Of a stretch of DNA of 64,000 nt, positions 54,906 through 64,000 are shown piece after piece. Numbering within the stretch: position 1 is the stretch's first letter; each line of letters begins with the position of its first letter. A program made the translations under genes and the position numbers. The DNA lies in the NCBI GenBank assembly GCA_013368315.1, contig JAACJM010000253.1:1-64000 (forward strand), written 5' to 3'. The notes beneath the pieces were generated by a model, which was not told the DNA's origin, searched no databases, and was given only the letters and a program-made list of their open reading frames with translations. This stretch comes from Tetrapyrgos nigripes. Its lineage: Eukaryota; Basidiomycota; Agaricomycetes; Agaricales; Campanellaceae.

Positions 54906-57450
54906 CTACTCCTCATCAGTCAACTCTTCCCCCTCCTCACTCCTCTATGCGCACTCATCTGTGCCCTCCCTCCTTGTCTCGGTCTCCCGTCCCCATTCCC
55001 ATGTCCATTCGCTACCTCACCCTCACCCTCGCCCCCATCGTTTTGCTTAGGTCTAAACACGGAATCGGATTCAGATTCGCTCCACCGTCGTCTAGCCCAG
55101 GCCCTTCCATCGGTGTAGGGAAGGATACGGAGGGGGAGGAGGAGTGTGTACAGGGGACTTTTTTCATACCGAGTTTTTGTGCCGAGTTGTGGTTGGTCGA
55201 TCGGTCGGTCGATGGGGGACGTGACGTAGTGAGGAGTTTGAGAGGAGCGTAGCGTAGTTGGGAGACATGGGGTAGTCCGAGGTGAGGTGGGAAAAGGCGA
55301 GCAGAGAAGACAGGAAAAAAGAAAAGAAAAGATAGCGTTAGCACATCGTCAACCATACCAATGAAGCGAAACGACGAAAGAAGAAACAGACGAAAGGAGG
55401 CCAAAGCCAAGGCGACGAGCGAGAAAAGCAACGGACGCGGACAGGGAGGGGGGACAGAGAGCGAGAAAGCAAAGGAAGGAAAAGAGTAAAGAAACGTGTA
55501 CTCACTATCCATTCTCTCCAATATTACATAAAAAACAATATCAGATTTTTTATTTTCCTGTGTGTTTATACGCGTCAGCGTCTAGAAGGAAACCAAGGGG
55601 GAAGAAAACCTCCGAGAAACAAATGAAGAGAAGGACACGAAAGAAAACTCACCCTAAATCATACCCATTCCCAAACATCTCCCCCCGACTCAACGCGACT
55701 TTCCTATACACCTCGTTGTCTTGCGCTTCGACGGATGTTTCACCTAGAATATACGTCAGCTTTCTGAACCACCCTAGCACTGTTCTCCATGCAGTATAGT
55801 GTCAAGAAGAAACCCACCTCGCATAACTGCCCATAAAGCAACAATCAACATAACCCCAACGGCAAAGGATAGGACGGCGGAGAGGATAAAGGAGAGGATG
55901 AATAGAATTGGGGGGAGGTGAGAAGGAAAGGGAGGCTTTTTCGTCAGGCATTGTTTGGGTGGGTAGGTGGGTCAAGGGGAAGTGAGACCCATTAGTTGGT
56001 CACGTGATGCGGTAACGCGGTGACACAGCGAACAGCGGGGGTATGGAGGTATGTAGGGGTGAAGAGACACAAGACGCGGGAGGAGTGGGTATGAACGAGA
56101 GGACGGAAAGAATAGGCGTTAGTAAGCAGAACGAAAACGGAGACGTAGCGAAAGCGTAGAAATACAGATAGGATAGGATACACACCTCAACTCTCAACCC
56201 CAACGCCTCGAAAAAGAGGGGATATCCTAGGAGGACGAAGAGGACTGTGGAGAGCCAGAGGTAGGCCCTACAGGAGAAAGGGTAAAGAAAGAAAGGGAAA
56301 GAGTTTCGTTAGGAGAGAGACAAAGGGGAAAGAAGAAGGGCGTACATAAACAGAATAAAATGTCTCTCGTTGTATATCCCAACGCATTGGTTTACCCCTA
56401 CAAAGACGACGGAGTTGGCAAAAGGGGAGCTGGAAAGGGGGAGGATGGCTTACACTAGAAGCGTGTCAGCGTTGGAAAGAAACAAAGAAAGGAGGAACAC
56501 TCACAGGACAATGATGATCATACTTTAACACGCAACGTTTACATATCCTACAATGATGTGCTCTCTCCGTTGGGAGAAGAGACGGAAACGTCGTCAGGCC
56601 CAAATTCTACACATCGTCAAGGGGGAATACTCACCTCTGGCCTCATCGCTGTACACTTTCTACACTTCGTCATATCCGCCTTGGTTATATTCCATTCGTC
56701 TACTTCTGCTTCCTCTAAAGACCCTTCCTCTGCATCAACCGTCTCTAACGGTCTATACCCATTCGCAGCTCTAGATTTCGCCTTCCTCGGTCTAGCCCAA
56801 GTCCAGCTCTGCGGAAACGTCGTAGCGGGTTGCATAGGCTCTGCATCTACAAAGCCAGGGGAGTCGTGCAAACCAGATAGTAGTGTGTAAATAGGTTGAG
56901 AGCAATGAGAATACAGAGGGGTCCAGTGAGGAGTTTGTATGACAGGGTTGGGTAGATAATATCAACTTTAAAACAAACTAGAGTCAGTACAGCTAACAAG
57001 ATAGTAGAGGTACTCACAAAAAGACAGCGCGCCCATGGATATCAACACTATTGCAAATGTAACGAAGAAAGGCCCTGCAGCGCCTGTAAGACGGTCCCCC
57101 CATTTCTCTAGTGTTTTGAAGCATCCAATGACTTGTTTTTGGCAGAACATTTTCGTCTCTGCTGCTGCGGTGGGGGGTATCAAGAAGAAGGGGAAGTCGT
57201 CGTCGTCGTCGTCTTCGTCGCGGATGATGACAAGGGTTGATGTGGTTGGGGTTAGGGTTTGTGTACTGTGGCTCAGATCATCGTCCGTTTCTCTTTTCTC
57301 CAATGATTTATTCGTGAAAGTTCCATAAATCTGCTCGTCAATACAAGGCACTTCAAAGTCACCAGAAAGATGTATGATTGCATGACTTACGAGGTAATTA
57401 TCCCGCTTCATCGCTGTTAAACTCGTTGTACTGATTATTGACTTTCTCAT
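54906..57450 (-). pseudogene. DHHC palmitoyltransferase, PFA3-like, copy 2 (C-terminal frameshift)
   Basis: It has the same 11-exon layout as copy 1. The start is ATG 57448-57450 (MRKSIISTTSLTAMKRDNYL), the DHHC exon is 56564-56505, the one-base exon is at 56454, and the stop is at 54906-54908. Exon 7 is in frame here (..EALGLRVE then PPFPSHLPP), so both N-terminal membrane spans, the DHHC domain and both later spans are readable. Four extra bases (about 55526-55530) in exon 10 turn FFNIGE into FFM and a stop. The Tyr-Pro-Leu-Tyr segment and acidic tail are lost. Loss of the PaCCT-like tail may abolish or reduce activity. It is the better preserved of the two copies. Confidence 0.8.
56454..56454 (-). 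other. One-nucleotide exon of the DHHC gene, copy 2
   Basis: Minus strand: CCT before GTGAGT, a 50-base intron ending CTTCTAG, a single T, GTAAGC, then an intron ending TTTGTAG before GGGTAAACC. T plus GG gives the invariant Trp. Both flanking introns differ in sequence from copy 1, but the layout is kept. Confidence 0.7.
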
Positions 57451-58010
57451 ACTAGGAAGTGCCTGGCGAATACAAGTAATTCAGGTGAGATGTCAGACGG
57501 AAGGACTCGGACCTTCAAATCGTTGTGAAAATGTTCTTGTTGGGAGGGGTTTGGGACGGAGTTGAAGAGGTCAAGAGGGAGAGTTTCCGGCGTCAGCGGG
57601 AAGGAAATATACCTTCGTAGAGGAGAGCTGCATACTTTGGATGGGTCCATGGGAGTCTTGAGCTGGTTAAAACCCCACAAATATACTGCATGCAGTATGA
57701 AAACGAAAAACTTGGGCGGATGGGCCAGTCGCAGTTGGTATGTAAGTATAAGTGCATTATCCGTTCATCCTTATCGAATCGTACCAACTTCGTTTTATTT
57801 TCGTATAGATATTCCTCTTCCCTTTTCCACGCAATATCCTCCTCTTGGTAGGGACCTTCAGTTTCTCGATATCACTAATCTCGCTAACCACATTTTCTTT
57901 CTGCTTCGTCTTACTGCGATCATAAACTCATAAACAAGCAACGAGTTCACGGTTCATACGCTTTCACGAGACATCCACCACCATAAGTAGCTTTCCACAT
58001 GTACAATTGA
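57451..58010. other. Intergenic, between DHHC and secreted-peptide genes, copy 2
   Basis: Counterpart of 6536-7105, with no coding frame conserved. Confidence 0.45.
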
Positions 58011-58234
58011 CTACAGACAAGTAGTGCATACTGAATCACCGCAAAAGCATTCGTTGCTTGCCGCCGGATCTGGAAATCAATATTCAAGTAGGTCAATCAG
58101 GAAAGCCGCCGAGTAAGTATCTACTTACCAGCAACCGGGGAAGCGTGAACTTGATAGCCCAGCAGAGACTGCATCCCCAAAGCAATACCGATGATGAAAG
58201 CTAGGGTGGAGGTCGATTGCTTGAAAAGTTGCAT
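58011..58234 (-). CDS. Small secreted cysteine-rich peptide, copy 2 (54 aa)
   Basis: Exons 58129-58234 and 58011-58069 are joined by a 59-base intron, 18 bases shorter than in copy 1. The product starts MQLFKQSTSTLAFIIG and ends PAASNECFCGDSVCTTCL. All four cysteines, the length and the splice phase are kept, while several signal-region residues differ (N to K, A to T, G to A, A to V). A minus-strand TATA-like GGTATAAACCC is near 58392. Intactness in both copies, beside two decayed neighbours, suggests selection on this peptide. The family is unknown. Confidence 0.6.
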
Positions 58235-59112
58235 TTCGGTGTAATATGCAGGTAGCTAATGGAGAAAGTCATTTGCGGTCAGGGTAGAAGTGGATGCTCA
58301 GATGAAGGATAGTACTGAGTGGCTTACTGATTTCACTGAGTTGTGTGAGGTGTGAAGAGAATTGGGAGTCTTTACGATGTCAAGCCGGGTTTATACCCTT
58401 GTTCAGGGACCAGATTTCTATTTCTATTTCTGGATAGGTACCCGACAAGGAATTCATCGAACACTAGGAACTTCAGCTTCCGCCGCTGCGGAAAGTACTT
58501 TGAGCGCAAGAGTCCCTGTATCCTATCACTCGCACTTGATTCCAAAATCAGGTGGAGGTAATTCGCTGCTACGAATGCTTTGCGGACTTTGATTGAAACC
58601 CACCTTATACATAGCTAAGGATGAAGCGGGCTCGATAGAGGGGGGAGAAACGGTCGAGCATTAGTCCTCGTTGTCGTGAAGTTATAAGAAAGTCTGCGAT
58701 CAGTACTTAGATAACTTATAATTACAACTTACCTGCGACTTCCCGCCTTGCAAATTTCTTCTGAAACAAGCCTCTTTCTACTTTTTCTTAGGATCCGGGT
58801 TAGTTTTTACTCTTTTGCATCTTTCACGGGAACGATGCTCTGCCTTATTTTGGGAAATCTACAAAAATGTTGCGAACTGCCTGACGGTTGGCATCTGGAG
58901 ACTGGAGTCGTGATACTCAAAGGAGCCTTGCTTTCAATACAAGTTCCATGAAGAACCTGCGCAAGAAACCAACAAACCTTATCATTCGCAATGTTAAAAC
59001 AAGCTCACGTGCTAACGACACTTTCTGTTGCACGCTCTTGACATCTTTCATCTGCGGCCCCATCACGTGCAAACGACACTTTTGTTGTGCACTCCTGGAT
59101 ATCAGTTCAAAA
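58235..59112. other. Intergenic/promoter region, copy 2
   Basis: Counterpart of 7348-8228, lying between divergent genes; no gene seen. Confidence 0.4.
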
Positions 59113-62100
59113 ATGCCGCCCAAAGAACGAACAGGATTCCAGAGGTTCAAGAAGAAAATTTTGAACGTCGGAAAGAACCGAGGTTGGACCTGCGTTATAA
59201 AGTTGGAATGAGTACTTAACTTCTCACTAAGGAATTACAAACATGGAGACCCTAGAGCTTTCAACTGCTCAGGAAGCCACCGTGGAGTCCACATCTTCCC
59301 AAAGTACTCCTCAGTATGTATCTCCTGACTGTTGCTGATGGCACAGAGTGATAAAATTGACATGATTGAAGCAGCACTCAGAATGTGAATAGGAGGTTAC
59401 CCGAGGATGTCAATGTGTATGAGCTTTTCTTTCAATTTACTGGACATGCAGCCAGCTGATAAGAAGAAATTTTCTATATATTACACTTGCTTATAACTCT
59501 AGTATGGGGTAAGTCTATACCAATGAATTCAGGGACATTCTGCAAGAGGCTGATATACAAAAGTAGTGATGTTACAGAGAGACATGGTTCTCAAAATGAG
59601 GACAACAATAGCAATGTACCAGCAGCAGGGCAACCTACCATTGGGTATGTCAATTTAAATCAATTGTAACTTACAAGCCTTGACTGGAAAAACTCTGCAG
59701 CATATTTCAGGGTGCTCACCATCTTTCAATGAAAGATAATACAATCAATGTAGGGGCAGGCAACCAGGACAACAGAGCATATCACTACTATGGGTTTCAG
59801 CAAGGTAAGATATGATTTTTGATTATGTGTATCATAAATGTTGAATATGTCTTATACAATACAGATATTATCAACAAGTTGAATCCTTCTACAAGTGCAC
59901 TTCATGAAGTTGGTCAAAGAGCAGAATGCATTGAAGGAACCAGAAAAGAAATATTGGATAATATCATGAACTGGGCTGGAGATGGCTCATCAACCACCAT
60001 GACAGGTTACTGGATGTGTGGCATGGCTGGGACTGGAAAAAGCACTATTGCCCAATCTGTGTGCTTGGGGCTTAAAAGAAAGGGATTGTTGGGTGGAGAA
60101 TTCTTCTGCTCTCGACAAATTGAAGAATGCCATGATTATCACAAGATTATTCCAACCATTGCATATCAGCTGGCCAGCTGTAATGCTGAATATCAACAGG
60201 CACTTTGTGATGTTCTCAATGAGGATCTACAGCTAGCTTCTAAAGAGCCTCAGTACCAAGTCACCAAGCTTTTGATTGATCCCTGGAAAAAAGTTATTAG
60301 CAGAGGAGAATCTCCATTCTTGGCATCAGTGATAGTTATTGATGCATTGGATGAATGCAGGGATATTTCCCTAGTACTGGAATTTATTGTCCCTGCAATC
60401 AAGAAGCAAGAGTTGCCAGGATTAAAATTCTTTCTGACTAGCCGCCCAGAACAACATATCAAAAAATATTTTGATCTTGATGTGATCCAACAAGAGAGAT
60501 TGTATGTGCAGAAATTTTATTTGCACAATGTGGAAAAAAGCATTGTCAAGAAGGATATCTCCCTGTTTCTGGGGAAGGGTCTCATAGGACTTGGCATTTC
60601 CAAGGACAAGCTAGATATTTTAGTGGAGAGATCTGGTGCACTATTTATCTATGCTGCTACTCTTGTCAAATATCTGGCTGGTGGTGGTCACCGTGCCTCC
60701 TCTAGATTGGAAAAAGTTTTGAATGTCAAAGGCTCTCCAGATAAGATACAGACACAAATGTTGGATGAGCTTTATACACAAATTCTTTCAGATTCACTTG
60801 ATAAGCTTTCTCCTGAGGAGAAAGATCAAAGCATCAGGATCATACACACTGTAATAATGACAGGCACACCTGTATCATGCCAAATCATTGCAGACCTGCT
60901 AGACTATAAGGTGCAGGATGTTAAAGCAACAATATCAGAACTACAATCAGTGCTGTATACTAGTGGACCTGAGGAAGTGATTTATACCTTTCATGCATCA
61001 TTTGCAGACTATATAACCTCGAAAGATAGGGCTGCAGATTTGCATTGCAATGCACCAGAACATCACAGTGTACTTGCAAGAGGATGTTTTGATGAGATGG
61101 AGAGAAAGCTTCATTTCAATATATGCAATCTTCCCTCATCCTTTTTAAGTGATAGTGAAGTTGCTGGGCTTAAAGAAGCAATTACTCAGAAATTGGGGGA
61201 GCAGTTTGGTATTCATGCATTTTTTGGGGGTACCATCTGACAGAAGGGAAGAAACCTAACATAGGAATGGAGAAGTTTCTCCAAAAGAAGATATTATTCT
61301 GGATTGAAGCAATGAATCTTATGGGAAAGATGTCTGAGTGCATTAGGACACTGGACTTGGTGTTGAAAGTAAGCTTTTGGAATTATTTTGATAGAACACT
61401 GACTTACGCTGAAATCACAGAGAGGCCAATTTCAGGAAATAGAACAGAGACAGCACATACTGCAATGCCGAGACATGGCAAATGTGTTTGCATTGAGTGT
61501 TGTCAAGGAAATGACTCCACATCTATATTTAAGTATACTTCCATTCTACCCAGCTATCAGTAAGAGTTTTGGGAAACAAGTCAAAGTCAACACTGAAATA
61601 AAATATAGTCAAAGTGTGGGGTTTTGGGATACAGGTTCAAGAGTTAACAGTATCAGTGTATCTCCTGATGGAACCAGGATTGTATCTGGGTCAGACGATG
61701 GAACAGTGAGGATTTGGGATGCACAAACTGGGACTGCCATTGGAGAGCCACTCGAGGGACATGAAGACTGGGTCCAATCAGTGGCTTTCTCTCCTGATGG
61801 AGCCAGGATTGTGTCTGGGTCACGTGACGAGACAGTGAGGATCTGGGATGCACAAACTGGGACTGCCATTGGAGAGCCACTCCAGGGACATGAAGACTGG
61901 GTCCAATCAGTGGCTTTCTCTCCTGATGGAGCCAGGATTGTGTCTGGGTCAGATGACAGAACAGTGAGGATCTGGGATGCACAAACTGGGACTGCCATTG
62001 GAGAGCCACTCCAGGGACATAAACACTGGGTCCAATCAGTGGCTTTCTCTCCTGATGGAGCCAGGATTGTGTCTGGGTCATGCGACAGAACAGTGAGGAT

Positions 62101-64000
62101 CTGGGATGCACAAACTGGGACTGCCATTGGAGAAGACTGGGTCCAATCAGTGGCTTTCTCTCCTGATGGAGCCAGGATTGTGTCTGGGTCAGATGACAGA
62201 ACAGTGAGGATCTGGGATGCACAAACTGGGACTGCCATTGGAGAGCCACTCCAGGGACATGAAGACTGGGTCCGATCAGTGGCTTTCTCTCCTGATGGAG
62301 CCAGGATTGTGTCTGGGTCAGCTGACAGAACAGTGAGGATCTGGGATGCACAAACTGGGACTGCCATTGGAGAGCCACTCCAGGGACATGAAGACTGGGT
62401 CCAATCAGTGGCTTTCTCTCCTGATGGAGCCAGGATTGTGTCTGGGTCAGCTGACAGAACAGTGAGGATCTGGGATGCACAAACTGGGACTGCCATTGGA
62501 GAGCCACTCCAGGGACATGAAGACTTCTCTCCTGATGGAGCCAGGATTGTGTCTGGGTCAGATGACAGAACAGTGAGGATCTGGGATGCACAAACTGGGA
62601 CTGCCATTGGAGAGCCACTCCAGGGACATGAACACTGGGTCCGATCAGTGACTTTCTCTCCTGATGGAGCCAGGATTGTGTCTGGGTCAGATGACAGAAC
62701 AGTGAGGATCTGGGATGCACAAACTGGGACTGCCATTGGAGAGCCACTCCAGGGACATGAAGACTGGGTCCAATCAGTGGCTTTCTCTCCTGATGGAGCC
62801 AGGATTGTGTCTGGGTCACGTGACAGAACAGTGAGGATCTGGGATGCACAAACTGGGACTGCCATTGGAGAGCCACTCCAGGGACATGAACACTGGGTCC
62901 AATCAGTGGCTTTCTCTCCTGATGGAGCCAGGATTGTGTCTGGGTCAGGTGACAGCACAGTGAGGATCTGGGATGCACAAACTGGGACTGCCATTGGAGA
63001 GCCACTCCAGGGACATGAACACTGGGTCCAATCAGTGGCTTTCTCTCCTGATGGAGCCAGGATTGTGTCTGGGTCACGTGACTATACAGTGAGGATCTGG
63101 GATGCACAAACTGGGACTGCCATTGGAGAGCCACTCCAGGGACATAAACACCTGGTCCGATCAGTGGCTTTCTCTCCTGATGGAGCCAGGATTGTGTCTG
63201 GGTCATCTGACAGAACAGTGAGGATCTGGGATGCACAAACTGGGACTACCATTGGAGAGCCACTCCAGGGACATGAGGACTCGGTCCAATCAGTGGCTTT
63301 CTCTCCTGATGGAGCCAGGATTGTGTCTGGGTCAGCTGACGGAACAGTGAGGATCTGGGATGCACAAACTGGGACTGCCATTGGAGAGCCACTCCAGGGA
63401 CATGAAGACTGGGTCCAATCAGTGGCTTTCTCTCCTGATGGAGCCAGGATTGTGTCTGGGTCAGATGACAGAACAGTGAGGATCTGGGATGCACAAACTG
63501 GGACTGCCATTGGAGAGCCACTCCAGGGACATGAAGACTGGGTCCGATCAGTGGCTTTCTCTCCTGATGGAGCCAGGATTGTGTCTGGGTCAGCTGACAG
63601 AACAGTGAGGATCTGGGATGCACAAACTGGGACTGCCATTGGAGAAGACTGGGTCCAATCAGTGGCTTTCTCTCCTGATGGAGCCAGGATTGTGTCTGGG
63701 TCAGATGACACAACAGTGAGGATCTGGGATGCACAAACTGGGACTGCCATTGGAGAGCCACTCCAGGGACATGAAGACTGGGTCCGATCAGTGACTTTCT
63801 CTCCTGATGGAGCCAGGATTGTGTCTGGGTCAGATGACAGAACAGTGAGGATCTGGGATGCACAAACTGGGACTGCCATTGGAGAGCCACTCCAGGGACA
63901 TGAAGACTGGGTCCGATCAGTGGCTTTCTCTCCTGATGGAGCCAGGATTGTGTCTGGGTCAGATGACAGAACAGTGAGGATCTGGGATGCACAAACTGGG
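59113..64000 (+). CDS. NACHT-WD40 NLR-type gene, copy 2 (runs off the window)
   Basis: The likely first ATG is 59113 (MPPKERTGFQRFKKK), followed by short exons with uncertain joins. One ends GARHLSMKDN-like wording in copy 1 and YHYYGFQQ here. The NACHT exon begins at 59865 with Walker A GMAGTGKST (60020-60046), Walker B VIVIDALDE (about 60329) and sensor TSRPE, all intact. The frame ends at a TGA (61238-61240), but in both copies a 35-base GT..AG stretch (61209-61243) would, if removed, restore the frame to KFLQKKILFWIEAMNLMG. Otherwise this is an old frameshift. An intron at 61368-61418 precedes an open frame from about 61475 to 64000 without a stop. It has SILPFYPAISK and 19 WD40 units. 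The C-terminus lies outside the window. The NLR role in non-self recognition is from the family. Confidence 0.75.
61640..64000 (+). repeat. WD40-coding minisatellite: 19 units of 129 or 111 bp
   Basis: The anchor ACAGTGAGGATCTGGGATGC recurs at 61704, 61833, 61962, 62091, 62202, 62331, 62460, 62571, 62700 and so on to 63972. Spacing is exactly 129 bases (43 codons), or 111 (37 codons) three times. All units stay in frame. Most differences fall in a few codons: the residues around GS-x-D-x-T and GH-[EK]-[DH]-x-V-[QR]-SV-[AT]. The array continues past the window edge. Confidence 0.95.

Noticed and set aside
61609..63992. Very long minus-strand open frames (up to 527 codons) across the WD40 array
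   Set aside because: They are mirror frames of a codon-periodic repeat. The plus-strand frame is the WD40 frame, has canonical motifs and variable codons in the right places, and runs to the window end.

Overview
The window looks like an Agaricomycete (mushroom-forming basidiomycete) genome. The evidence is short introns of about 50-60 bases with GT..AG ends, NACHT-WD40 STAND/NLR-type genes with many near-identical WD40 repeats, a Ty1/copia retrotransposon, and several gene-family fragments of the kind repeated in Agaricomycete genomes. Nothing indicates bacteria. All gene models were spliced by eye, so exon ends are predictions.

Layout. (1) The window holds two direct copies of one gene block. 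Copy 1 covers about 1-11597. Copy 2 starts near 19438, is interrupted, and resumes at 51771-64000 and beyond. Each copy carries, in order: a small acidic transposon-like ORF end, a leader with a TATA box, a multi-exon transposase-like gene (+), a DHHC palmitoyltransferase gene (-), an unlisted 54-residue cysteine-rich secreted peptide gene (-), and a NACHT-WD40 NLR gene (+). (2) 11598-19299 separates the copies. It holds no convincing gene, but has tandem duplications, a long hairpin and repeat fragments. (3) Copy 2 is split by a copia element (20245-51770; 5-bp target duplication GAACT). Copy 1 keeps the uninterrupted site at 806-810. (4) The copia element is itself split in its RNase H region by a 26.3-kb element (24719-51044). 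This element has inverted ends of about 0.6-0.7 kb starting CACTGCCC, a 3-bp AGG target duplication, and a partly palindromic interior. It carries a WD40-transmembrane gene, a coiled-coil gene, a two-exon membrane protein gene, a further unknown gene and inverted GIY-YIG/T5orf172-like remnants. No transposase was recognised, so it is probably non-autonomous.

The two block copies are decaying in different ways. The NLR is frameshifted in copy 1, while copy 2 has a long open array of 19 WD40 repeats that runs off the window. The palmitoyltransferase has a 1-base deletion in copy 1 and a separate 4-base insertion in copy 2. The transposase-like gene has different lesions in each copy. Only the secreted-peptide gene is intact in both. 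The palmitoyltransferase model needs a single-nucleotide exon, conserved in both copies, to encode the invariant tryptophan after DHHC-P.

Likely history: block duplication, then copia insertion, then insertion of the 26-kb element, then further small insertions inside it (a second CACTG-ended element and a MITE-like element).
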